In this document: positions 28,933 to 37,814 of the stretch, one piece after another | Position numbering within the stretch: the first letter of the stretch is position 1 | Layout of the letters: each line of letters begins with the position of its first letter | Source: an uncultured Bacilli bacterium | Lineage (GTDB): Bacteria; Bacillota_I; Bacilli_A; RF39; UBA660 | Reading direction: 5' to 3' | Assembly (NCBI GenBank): GCA_947586205.1 | Contig: CANPXO010000006.1 | Coordinates: forward strand, 1 to 38,695 | Length of the DNA stretch: 38,695 bases | Notes under the pieces: model-generated | Databases searched by the model: none | What the model was told of the DNA's origin: nothing | The model's input: only the letters and a program-made list of their open reading frames with translations | Made by a program: the position numbers and the translations under genes

Positions 28933-28961
28933 AAAAAAGTGTCAAGGAAAGACACTTTTAT
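28933..28961 (-). terminator. Intrinsic terminator after the 28978-31542 LRR gene
   Basis: Minus strand AAAAGTGTC-TTTCCTT-GACACTTTTTT. Confidence 0.7.
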
Positions 28962-28977
28962 TAAATTGAATTCTTTT

Positions 28978-31542
28978 TTATATCGTAATTTTTAATTTTA
29001 ATTCTTCTTTTCTTTTCTTAGCTTCTTCTTCTAATTTTCTTTTTTTATATTCAAGAACAGGTTCATAAAATCTAAAATTTTCACCAAGCTCAATGACTTC
29101 TAATGAAGTGGAGTTATAAAATAATTCACGAATAGCAAGAAAACTTTCCAAACTACCCAAACATAAACTATGTAAATGAGAATTAGAATGTAAAAACCCG
29201 ATTCCTACCATTTTTGCTTCAGGAGCGTCAAAATTCAAAATCGAATTATTATGATAACAAAAGTCATTGCCAATGTATTGAACACTTGGTAAGAAAACAT
29301 CTTGAAGGAATTGATTTGAATAACAAAAATGTTCTCCTATTTTTATAACATTAGGTAAAAATAAAGTTTTTATCACTTGATTTTGATAGCAAAAATTATA
29401 TCCAATCTCCTTCACCTTTGGAAAAGAAATCTCTTCAAAAGCATTATTACAGAAGCAAAAAGCATTGCCAATTTTTTCAACGTTTGGTAAATCAATTTGT
29501 TTCATTTGTTCAGTACGGTACAAGAAATAATCTCCAATACGAACTAAATTAGGAGCATAAATTTTTTCAAACAATGGATTATTAGAAAGAAAATTATCGC
29601 CAATTTTTTCAACATAAGGTAAAATAAGTTCTTTTAAAGAAGTATTCCAATCACAAAAATGACTCTCAATAAATTCCACATTTGGTAAAGAGAGTTCTTC
29701 TAAATTTCTATTATCACTAAGAAAAGCATTTCCAATAGAATACACATTCGGTAAAGAAAGACTTTTAAGTTGTTGATTATTATTAAGAAAATCATCTCCT
29801 ACCCTTGCAACATTAGGTAAAGATAAATGTGAAAGCATTTTATTCATACGACAAAAATCATTTCCGATAAATTCTACACAAGGTAATGAAATTTCATCTA
29901 GATATTCATTATAGCAACAAAAAGCATCACCAATGGATTGCAACTGAGGAGCTTCAAAAATTTCAAGTATATGATTACTATTTAAAAAATCATTTCCAAT
30001 AGAGATCACATTTGGCAAAAAAACTTTTTTTATAGAGTAATTATTAGAACAAAATTGATTTCCAATTTGCTCTACTGAAGGAAATGAGATTTCTTTAAAA
30101 GCTTGATTTTGATCACAAAAAGCATCGCCGATTACTTTTAGATTAGGAACGTTTAGCTCTTCTAATTTGGAACAATTATGGCAAAAATCATTGCCAATTT
30201 TTACAACGCTTGGTAATGAAATGGAAGAAAAATTCTCACAAAATCCACAAAAACCATTTCCAATTTCTTTTAAATGATTGAAAGAAATATTTTCCAAAGT
30301 TGTATTTAGAAAACAAAAATTATTTCCAATTTTTTCAACATTTGAAAATTCAATCTTTTTTAAATTCCTATTTTGATAACAAAAATCATTTCCGATTTTT
30401 TTAACATTTGGTAACTCAATCTTTTTTAGAATTCTATTATAGTAACAAAAGCCATTTCCAATTTTTTCAACATTTGGTAACTCAATATCTTCTAACATAA
30501 AGTTATAAAAACAAAAGTCATTGCCAATTATTTTTATTTCATCATTTTTATAAGCAATCATCTGATTATTTTGATTTAAAGTAATTTCTATGTTGTTTTC
30601 ATTTTTTGTTTTTATCATAATTTTTTTCTTATCTTCTTCTTTCACAATTTGAATATTACAAATTGTTTCTATCGTATCAATAAAGCTATCACGCAACTTT
30701 TTATCTAAAAGACAAATCTTTTTTTCTTTCATATCTAGTAAAAAATAATCAAATAAAATATATCTTTCTTTTGGATAAGTTATAACCTGATGATCTTTTA
30801 TAAAAACATTATTTGTACAATAATACTGATGATTCATTTCACGATTATATTTATAGTATTTTCCATTGACCATAACGTAGTTTGGTATTTCAAATTTTTG
30901 AATATTTTCTTGTTTATATCCATAAACTTTTTCAAAAGCATCAGTAAGTCCATCAACAATATTATCCAAGTTATTTCCAAATGTACTATTTGGATTTACT
31001 ACTGTATGATTATATCTATTTTTTATAGATACTTGGTTTGTTTTTCGATCAAACTGAATACTTATCACACTTGTTCCATACTCATCTTGTCTTTCTGGAT
31101 CCTCAAAATTTTCACGTTTTATGGAATCTACATTTTTCTTTACTGCAAAAAATACATAATCTGTCTCTAATCTTCCTCCACGAAAAGTACATAGTTCTTC
31201 TCCTTTAGCATAATATTTTTTAAAACTTTGAATATCTCTTTCAGTTTTACATTCATATAAATCATAACCAACAGAATTTAAAAGTTCTTCTGGAGTTTTA
31301 TCAACATTTTTAAAAACTTGCTTTTCTTCCACAAAACTATAGATATACTGAACAAAATCAGACAAAAGATCATTTTCTTTTAAATCATTATATAATTCAC
31401 GATTTGGATCAAAATGTTCTAGGAGTAAAGAAGATAATAGTCCTTCTGTTTCTAAAAGGGTTGCAAAATGTTCACGACAAAAGTGAGCCATTTCCTCTCC
31501 ATATTTCTTTTTGATAATAAGTAAATCATGATTCATACACAT
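28978..31542 (-). CDS. BspA-type leucine-rich repeat protein, no obvious signal peptide
   Basis: About 20 tandem ~23-aa repeats of type LPNVEKIGNDFCYYNxxLKKIE after a ~340-aa N-terminal region. Confidence 0.9.
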   Translation of the reverse strand: MCMNHDLLIIKKKYGEEMAHFCREHFATLLETEGLLSSLLLEHFDPNRELYNDLKENDLLSDFVQYIYSFVEEKQVFKNVDKTPEELLNSVGYDLYECKTERDIQSFKKYYAKGEELCTFRGGRLETDYVFFAVKKNVDSIKRENFEDPERQDEYGTSVISIQFDRKTNQVSIKNRYNHTVVNPNSTFGNNLDNIVDGLTDAFEKVYGYKQENIQKFEIPNYVMVNGKYYKYNREMNHQYYCTNNVFIKDHQVITYPKERYILFDYFLLDMKEKKICLLDKKLRDSFIDTIETICNIQIVKEEDKKKIMIKTKNENNIEITLNQNNQMIAYKNDEIKIIGNDFCFYNFMLEDIELPNVEKIGNGFCYYNRILKKIELPNVKKIGNDFCYQNRNLKKIEFSNVEKIGNNFCFLNTTLENISFNHLKEIGNGFCGFCENFSSISLPSVVKIGNDFCHNCSKLEELNVPNLKVIGDAFCDQNQAFKEISFPSVEQIGNQFCSNNYSIKKVFLPNVISIGNDFLNSNHILEIFEAPQLQSIGDAFCCYNEYLDEISLPCVEFIGNDFCRMNKMLSHLSLPNVARVGDDFLNNNQQLKSLSLPNVYSIGNAFLSDNRNLEELSLPNVEFIESHFCDWNTSLKELILPYVEKIGDNFLSNNPLFEKIYAPNLVRIGDYFLYRTEQMKQIDLPNVEKIGNAFCFCNNAFEEISFPKVKEIGYNFCYQNQVIKTLFLPNVIKIGEHFCYSNQFLQDVFLPSVQYIGNDFCYHNNSILNFDAPEAKMVGIGFLHSNSHLHSLCLGSLESFLAIRELFYNSTSLEVIELGENFRFYEPVLEYKKRKLEEEAKKRKEELKLKITI

Positions 31543-31677
31543 TTACCCCCTCTTTAGCGAATTATTCTAGCACATTTCATAGATTTTGTCTATATGTGTT
31601 ACATTGTTATTTTGCTGATTCATTTGTGCAGACGCCTTCTGTACTTATTTAAAAAAAAAGAAGACATTATTTTCTTC

Positions 31678-33912
31678 TTAAATTTTTCGAATGAGAGTTT
31701 CATCACTTTTCTCAGTAGACATTTCAATTGCTTGATCAATAACATGATTGATGTTTTCTTTATATAAAAGTAATACTTTTTTTATGACTTCTCTTACTTC
31801 ATCTTCCTCGATTTGTAAAAATTTAGCAATAGATTCTGTAGAAAAATATTTGCCATCAATGTAACCTAATTTTAAAGAAAGAATCACAGCATCTTTCACC
31901 GATAATGTAGTCATCATTTGACCAAATGTTGGGGTTTTTAGTAATTCTAATAATTTTATATAATTTTCTTTTCTTTCTATTTCATTTGAAGATATTTCCT
32001 CTTCATTATTCGTTGCTACTAAAGGTTCTTCTTCTACTTTTTCTTTTATATCTTCTTGAATGCTTGGAAGACAAGTGAATGATTCTTCTTTTGGCATGGA
32101 TAACGAATTTTGTTCTCCTTGTTTTTTCTTTCTTGGCTTTCTAATTTTGTTTGGATTAGCTAATAATCTTTTCATTTTAGGAACTAAGTAACCATAAAAT
32201 TTTCCTTCTTCTTCTTTCGTTAATTTGGATGATACTGGGTGATCTAAGTCACTCCCATAACGAATTGCGATTAAGTTTCTATCTTCCTCCGTTAATTTTG
32301 TGAGCATTTCATCCACTTGTTCTCTAGTATAAATTTTAAAATATTCATATATCGTTTGCAATTTTGACATTTCTTCTTCCCTCTCCTTTTCCTTTTTCTT
32401 GTCTTTCGAATCATTTTGTAAAAATTTTTTATAACGATTTTCTGGGTCACTATATTTTTTTCTTAGTTCTTCTATTCTTTGTAAGGCTTGATTTGGATAA
32501 GATGAATAGACGGCTAAATCTTTGATGTACTTTGACCTTATTAATTTTACAAATCCATTTGCTTCTAATTGACGAACTCTTTCTCTTGTTAAATGCATGA
32601 TTTCACCAACTTCGGCTAACTTCATTGGCTCTTCCCCTGTTAAACCTATTCTTAATGTTAATACGTCCATTTCTTTTGGTTTGAGATTACATTTTTCTAA
32701 TAAACTTCTGACTTCTGTTTTTAAATTTTTGACAATCATTATTTCTTCAGGAGTTTCACTCATAGAAGGTAAAAAATCTTCCAATTCTTTATCTTCTTTT
32801 TCGCCCACGATGAGATTCGTACTTATTGTATCTAATTCTAGTTTATCTAAATTAGCAACTTGAGGAATAGATAACCCCATTTCATTGGCTAATTCATTTA
32901 TTGTAGGAGTTCTTCCTAATTTGTTTTCTAATTCAGTTACTGTTCGTTTATATCTTTTTATTTTTTCATATAAGTGAACTGGAACTCTGACGTTTCTACC
33001 TTTATCTGCAATGGCTCTTGTAATATTTTGTTTTATCCACCAAGTAGCATACGTCGAAAATTTGTTTCCTCTTTTATAATCAAATTTATCCACGGCTTTG
33101 ATTAAACCTATATTTCCTTCTTCTATCAAGTCTAATAAAGGTAAGCCATTGTTTTGAAATTTTCTTGCTATACTTACTACTAATTTTAAATTTCTTTCAA
33201 TAATTATTTGTCTTGCTAATTTGTCTGAATTAGCTAATCTTTCAAATAATTCTCTTTCTTCTTCTCTGGTAAGTAATTCTTTCTCACCAATTTCTTTTAA
33301 ATACATTTTCGTAGAATCATCACAAAAGAAATCATTAAAATCTTCTATATCATCTTCCTTTATAGTGATTTCAATATGATTTAATTCACAATAGGATTCT
33401 ATCGAAGAAAGAAATAAATTATTATCTAATATAGTATCAGCATTGTTACTTTTAATTAAATTTTCTTTTTGTTTAAAAATGATTTCTAGCATTTTGTTAT
33501 AAATTTTATTTTTTTGAATGAGTTCGACTAATAAATCAGGAGTTAAAACATAGTCATAAGTTTCTAAAAAAGCGTCTAATTTTTTAAAATAAGTGAGGGA
33601 AGTTTCATAATCTAAGGTTTTCTTAAATTTGCAATTGATGTAACTATCTATCATATCTATTGCTGTATTAGGATTATTTAACATTTTTCTTGCTATATTC
33701 GATAATTTTATTTTTACTTTTTTTTCTATCTCTTTCTCATAATTTTCTGTACTCTGATCGTTTTCTTGTATTTCTTGGATTATTTTTTTACAAATGTCAG
33801 CAAATTCTTCTTCCTTTAAACCAATGTAACGAAAAGAAAAATAAATTTTCATTAAGGAAGGCTTTAATTTTTGATATTCATCTATTAAGCTTTTTTCTAT
33901 CTCTAAGTTCAT
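31678..33912 (-). CDS. Sigma-70 family RNA polymerase sigma factor with long N- and C-terminal extensions
   Basis: Region 2 (RNLKLVVSIARKF...LDLIEEGNIGLIKAVDKFDYKRGNKFSTYATWWIKQNITRAI), region 3, region 4 (LAEVGEIMHLTRERVRQLE); about 270 aa follow region 4. Confidence 0.92.
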   Translation of the reverse strand: MNLEIEKSLIDEYQKLKPSLMKIYFSFRYIGLKEEEFADICKKIIQEIQENDQSTENYEKEIEKKVKIKLSNIARKMLNNPNTAIDMIDSYINCKFKKTLDYETSLTYFKKLDAFLETYDYVLTPDLLVELIQKNKIYNKMLEIIFKQKENLIKSNNADTILDNNLFLSSIESYCELNHIEITIKEDDIEDFNDFFCDDSTKMYLKEIGEKELLTREEERELFERLANSDKLARQIIIERNLKLVVSIARKFQNNGLPLLDLIEEGNIGLIKAVDKFDYKRGNKFSTYATWWIKQNITRAIADKGRNVRVPVHLYEKIKRYKRTVTELENKLGRTPTINELANEMGLSIPQVANLDKLELDTISTNLIVGEKEDKELEDFLPSMSETPEEIMIVKNLKTEVRSLLEKCNLKPKEMDVLTLRIGLTGEEPMKLAEVGEIMHLTRERVRQLEANGFVKLIRSKYIKDLAVYSSYPNQALQRIEELRKKYSDPENRYKKFLQNDSKDKKKEKEREEEMSKLQTIYEYFKIYTREQVDEMLTKLTEEDRNLIAIRYGSDLDHPVSSKLTKEEEGKFYGYLVPKMKRLLANPNKIRKPRKKKQGEQNSLSMPKEESFTCLPSIQEDIKEKVEEEPLVATNNEEEISSNEIERKENYIKLLELLKTPTFGQMMTTLSVKDAVILSLKLGYIDGKYFSTESIAKFLQIEEDEVREVIKKVLLLYKENINHVIDQAIEMSTEKSDETLIRKI

Positions 33913-33972
33913 AGAATAACCTCCTTAAATGTATTGTTTTTTATTCTATCACTTTTTCTCTTTTATTCAAGT

Positions 33973-35262
33973 TTATTTTTTGTTTTTTAGAATCCTTTCT
34001 CCAGCATATGTTGCTTTTTCTCCTAAGCGTTCTTCAATACGCATTAACTCGTTATATTTACAAATTCTATCTGTTCTAGATAAAGAACCAGTTTTAATTT
34101 GTCCTGTACCAAAAGCAACTGCTAAATGAGCAATCGTCGTGTCTTCCGTTTCCCCACTTCGATGAGATAAAACTGTGGTATAATGATTTTCTTTGGCCAT
34201 CTCTATCGTTCTTATAGTCTCTGTTAATGTTCCTACTTGATTTACTTTAATCAAAATAGAGTTTGCCGTGTTCTTTTTGATTCCTTCTGCAAAAATAGAA
34301 GGGTTTGTGACAAATAAATCATCACCCACTAATTGCACTTTACTTCCAAGTCTTTTGGTAAGTTCGATCCAACCATCTACATCTCTTTCACCAAGTCCAT
34401 CTTCAATAGAGAAAATTGGATATTTATCCACCATTTCTTCGAACCAACGAATCATTTCTTCACTTGTTTTGGTTCCACCCCCACTTTTCTTTAATTCATA
34501 AAGACCCGTTTCTTTATTATAGAATTCACTTGCCGCGACATCCATCGCAAGATAAACATCTTTTCCTGGAATATATCCAGCACACTTAATCGCACTCATG
34601 ATATATTCAATCGGCTCTTCATTATTTTTTAAGTTAGGCGCGAACCCTCCTTCATCACCAACAGACGTAATTTGACCATTTTCTTTTAAAATACTTTTTA
34701 GCGTATGAAAAATTTCACTTCCCATACGAATGGCTTCTTTCATACTCGATGCTCCCACAGGAACAATCATATATTCTTGGAAATCCACTGAACTATCGGC
34801 ATGACTTCCTCCATTTAAAATATTCATCATCGGTACAGGCAATAAATAAGAATCTTTATTTAAGTATTCATAATAAGGACATTGATGCTCTAAAGCAGAA
34901 GCATGGGATACTGCTAAACTAATGCCTAAAATCGCATTGGCTCCATATTTTGATTTATCTTTTGTTCCATCTAACTCAATAAGTGTTTCATCAATTTTTT
35001 CTTGATCACTGACTTCCATTCCTAAAACAACATCTTTTAAAATTGTATTTACATTTTGAACAGCTTTTAGAACTCCTTTTCCTAAATATCTTGAAGAATC
35101 ATTATCTCTAAGTTCTAATGCTTCTCTTTCACCAGTCGATGCTCCACTTGGAACAATAGCTCTTCCTACAAAACCTAATTCCGTTGTCACTTCTACTTCT
35201 ACAGTAGGATTTCCTCTTGAATCTAACACTTCTCTTCCATGAACTTCTTTTATTTTTGACAT
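33973..35262 (-). CDS. eno: Enolase (track ORF extends to 35313; likely start [17 protein letters not shown])
   Basis: [62 protein letters not shown]. Confidence 0.97.
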   Translation of the reverse strand: MSKIKEVHGREVLDSRGNPTVEVEVTTELGFVGRAIVPSGASTGEREALELRDNDSSRYLGKGVLKAVQNVNTILKDVVLGMEVSDQEKIDETLIELDGTKDKSKYGANAILGISLAVSHASALEHQCPYYEYLNKDSYLLPVPMMNILNGGSHADSSVDFQEYMIVPVGASSMKEAIRMGSEIFHTLKSILKENGQITSVGDEGGFAPNLKNNEEPIEYIMSAIKCAGYIPGKDVYLAMDVAASEFYNKETGLYELKKSGGGTKTSEEMIRWFEEMVDKYPIFSIEDGLGERDVDGWIELTKRLGSKVQLVGDDLFVTNPSIFAEGIKKNTANSILIKVNQVGTLTETIRTIEMAKENHYTTVLSHRSGETEDTTIAHLAVAFGTGQIKTGSLSRTDRICKYNELMRIEERLGEKATYAGERILKNKK

Positions 35263-35423
35263 ATTATCACTCTTTTCTAATTCAATTATAAAAAAGAAAG
35301 AAAAAAAAGCCAACTAAAATGAGAATCAGTTGACTTTCATTTGACTAAATAACAGCTTATTGCTTGTTGAAAATAAACTGCCATAAACTTAATTTTCGAA
35401 ATAACAATGAGAAAATTTAACTG

Positions 35424-35753
35424 GTGATAATCATGAATTTTGAAAAAATAAAATATATGCGAGAGTACTATGATTACTCTCAATCTTTTGTTGCTAAAAA
35501 ACTTCATGTAAAGCGTGGAACTTATGCTCAAAAGCTTGTGATGCTTGCAAATTTATTTGAATGTAACGTGGATTATTTAATGGGTTTAAATTTAACAAGA
35601 GAAAAAAATAAATCAAAATTTGATTCTAAAAATGAAAACGGAAAAAACTATCCCACAACTTATACTATATATGAAATTGCTAAGAAATATGTATATTCTC
35701 TAGACTGGATAACAGGAAGAAGTCATAAGAAAAAACTACTCGTTACAGAGTAA
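35424..35753 (+). CDS. XRE/Cro-like small protein with an apparently shortened HTH
   Basis: FEKIKYMREYYDYSQSFVAKKLHVKRGTYAQKLVMLANLFECNVDYLMGL resembles XRE HTH proteins but lacks part of the recognition-helix region. Confidence 0.5.
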   Translation: MIIMNFEKIKYMREYYDYSQSFVAKKLHVKRGTYAQKLVMLANLFECNVDYLMGLNLTREKNKSKFDSKNENGKNYPTTYTIYEIAKKYVYSLDWITGRSHKKKLLVTE

Positions 35754-36624
35754 TTTTACATTTTCCACACTTGCTACAACCATTACAAATAGGTTTACTT
35801 CCACAAGTTTCACATTTTGATGAGAAGAATGGTTTGTATAATTCTTCTTCAGTTAGTTCATTTAAAAACTCATCATAAAGTTTAAAATGAATTTTTTTTC
35901 CTTCGAAGTTCATATTTGACTTATATGCCATTTGCGATTGAATCTTTTTATCTTTTAAAATATATGTTTTGCCATCCTTTACAAAACAAGTTCCCGTTTC
36001 AATAAATGTAAACTTCACATTATATTTTACACATTCTTGTTGTAAACTTTCTACCCATTCAAAATGGCATGGTCTTGCTCCATCATAATTTTCTCCACCA
36101 ACAATCACTTGTTCTAACTCTCCTACTCTCAAATATTTTTCAATGGAAATTAAACCAATAAAGGGAGCACAGAAAATCCCTTTGTGTTTTGCTGGAACAC
36201 GAAGTAAAATAGGAATTCGTTCATCGGCTCTAGTCTGATTTTCACAAGTGACATTTAAGAATACATTTTCATAACCATCTTCCCAATCTTTTGGTAAACA
36301 CTTTAATATTCTATCTGCTCTTTTAGTTAAAAGATAAAAGATTACATCTTTACGAATTCTGATAATATTCCAAACTTCTTCTCGCCATTCATCAGCTTCT
36401 TCTAAGAAAAAATCACTCGACATACATACCCTAATTTGTTCTCCACTTTTAATTTTATAAGTTCCTTCTTTGGTTTTGGATAAGGGATATTTCATATCTT
36501 TGGTTTTATATATCACTGAACCATCTTTATTTCCATGAATTTTATCTAAGTAATACATATAGCAGTGAGCGCATCCCTCACTTATTTTTTTACATCCATG
36601 CCATGGACTCCATATATCGTGCAT
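35743..36624 (-). CDS. DUF5131 (phage Gp37/Gp68) family protein
   Basis: WSPWHGCKKISEGCAHCYMYYLDKIHG; VGGENYDGARPCHFEWVESL; C-terminal Cys-rich tail CETCGSKPICNGCSKCGKC. Confidence 0.85.
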   Translation of the reverse strand: MHDIWSPWHGCKKISEGCAHCYMYYLDKIHGNKDGSVIYKTKDMKYPLSKTKEGTYKIKSGEQIRVCMSSDFFLEEADEWREEVWNIIRIRKDVIFYLLTKRADRILKCLPKDWEDGYENVFLNVTCENQTRADERIPILLRVPAKHKGIFCAPFIGLISIEKYLRVGELEQVIVGGENYDGARPCHFEWVESLQQECVKYNVKFTFIETGTCFVKDGKTYILKDKKIQSQMAYKSNMNFEGKKIHFKLYDEFLNELTEEELYKPFFSSKCETCGSKPICNGCSKCGKCKITL

Positions 36625-36625
36625 C

Positions 36626-37474
36626 TTAAATCACCTTAAAAACCATTTTGTATTTTAAGTCTTGCTTTTCATAGATGGCAATCACTTGTTTTTGAAAAGT
36701 TAAAAAGATTTTTTCTTCTTTCATATTTAAAGAAAGAATATTTCCATTTTCCACAAGACCCTTTTGTTCTTCTGTGATTTCTATTTTAGGATAAGTAAAT
36801 AAATCTTCTAAAGTTTTTAGTGGTGTTTCTTCTGTAATACTTTCTAATTTTAAGCTTTCCTCTAATGAATAATCTCCTTGTTTAGTACGATTAAGTTCCG
36901 TCATTGTCGCGATTGTTCCTAAAGAATGGGCGATGTCTTCAATGAAAGCACGAATATAAGTTCCTTTTGATACTGTAGTTTTAAACTCTATGGTATCATT
37001 TTCTACTTTCAAGATTTCTAAATCATAAATATTCACTTCTCTTTTGGGAAGTTCTACTAAACTTCCCATTCTCGCATATTCATATAACTTTTTACCATTT
37101 ACTTTGACAGCTGAATAAATAGGAACAGTTTGCATATAACTTTGAGGAAACTCCCTAAAACACTTCTCTATTTGTTCTGCACTAAAATGAGTTTCTTCTT
37201 TTTGTAAGATATTCCCTGTGATATCTCCAGTATCTGTTTTGATTCCTAATTTCATTGTAGCAATGTATTCTTTCGAAGTTGTTGTAAGTAAATCAACAAG
37301 TTTCGTATAACGACCAAGACAAACGATTAATAAGCCTGTTGCTATAGGATCTAATGTTCCTGTATGTCCTACTTTTTTAGTGTGATAAATTTTAGATATT
37401 TGATTTACCACATCTCTACTTGTTAAACCCTTTGGTTTATTAACAAATAAAACACCATCTTTCATGACAATCAC
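36626..37474 (-). CDS. truB: tRNA pseudouridine synthase B
   Basis: GVLFVNKPKGLTSRDVVNQISKIYHTKKVGHTGTLDPIATGLLIVCLGRYTKL. Confidence 0.96.
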   Translation of the reverse strand: MIVMKDGVLFVNKPKGLTSRDVVNQISKIYHTKKVGHTGTLDPIATGLLIVCLGRYTKLVDLLTTTSKEYIATMKLGIKTDTGDITGNILQKEETHFSAEQIEKCFREFPQSYMQTVPIYSAVKVNGKKLYEYARMGSLVELPKREVNIYDLEILKVENDTIEFKTTVSKGTYIRAFIEDIAHSLGTIATMTELNRTKQGDYSLEESLKLESITEETPLKTLEDLFTYPKIEITEEQKGLVENGNILSLNMKEEKIFLTFQKQVIAIYEKQDLKYKMVFKVI

Positions 37475-37518
37475 TTCTTTTCAAAACTTATTATAAAGGA
37501 AAAAGAAAAGAATTTCTA

Positions 37519-37593
37519 CTACTTACGGCCAGAAACAATACATGCACATACATCAATAAAAAGGATACAAAACGCAATCCAAATCATACACAT
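37519..37593 (-). CDS. Candidate 24-aa hydrophobic peptide
   Basis: MCMIWIAFCILFIDVCACIVSGRK with upstream AGAGG; not in the ORF track (below length cutoff). Confidence 0.45.
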   Translation of the reverse strand: MCMIWIAFCILFIDVCACIVSGRK

Positions 37594-37622
37594 TCCTCTT
37601 TTATTATAATATATGAATTCAT
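37584..37622 (-). CDS. Candidate 12-aa leader peptide overlapping the 24-aa ORF
   Basis: MNSYIIIKEECV preceded by a consensus AGGAGG (37630-37635) at 7-nt spacing; its TGA overlaps an in-frame ATG of the 24-aa ORF (ATGA). Confidence 0.4.
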   Translation of the reverse strand: MNSYIIIKEECV

Positions 37623-37647
37623 TTAATAACCTCCTGTTTGAATGTGT

Positions 37648-37697
37648 ATTATAAGACTTTAAAAAAGAAATTCAAGCCGTTCGACACCGTTCGACAA
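37648..37697 (-). promoter_or_regulatory. SigA-like promoter with two upstream Spo0A-box-like sites
   Basis: Minus strand TTTGTCGAAC-GG-TGTCGAACGGC TTGAAT-16 nt-TATAAT; boxes 10 nt apart, 4 nt upstream of -35. Confidence 0.6.
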
Positions 37698-37776
37698 AAC
37701 TTTCCTAAAGAATTTTAACCATATTGATTTTTAACCCCCTTAACATTTACCATGAGTTTGTTGATAACTCACCGGG

Positions 37777-37810
37777 GAGCCGGGACGAACATCCGCCCGT
37801 CCAACGGCTC
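37777..37810. other. Hairpin/cruciform element downstream of VR2
   Basis: GAGCCGGGACG-AACATCCGCC-CGTCC(AA)CGGCTC. Confidence 0.85.
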
Positions 37811-37814
37811 ATGA

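Noticed and set aside
29200-30530. Periodic repeats as a CRISPR-like array
   Set aside because: Period corresponds to in-frame ~23-aa LRR units within one long ORF; repeats are imperfect with no spacers.
35308-35336. Hairpin within the annotated 5' part of the enolase ORF as an internal element
   Set aside because: True eno start is most likely MSKIKEVHG near 35262; the hairpin with T run is best explained as an upstream intrinsic terminator.
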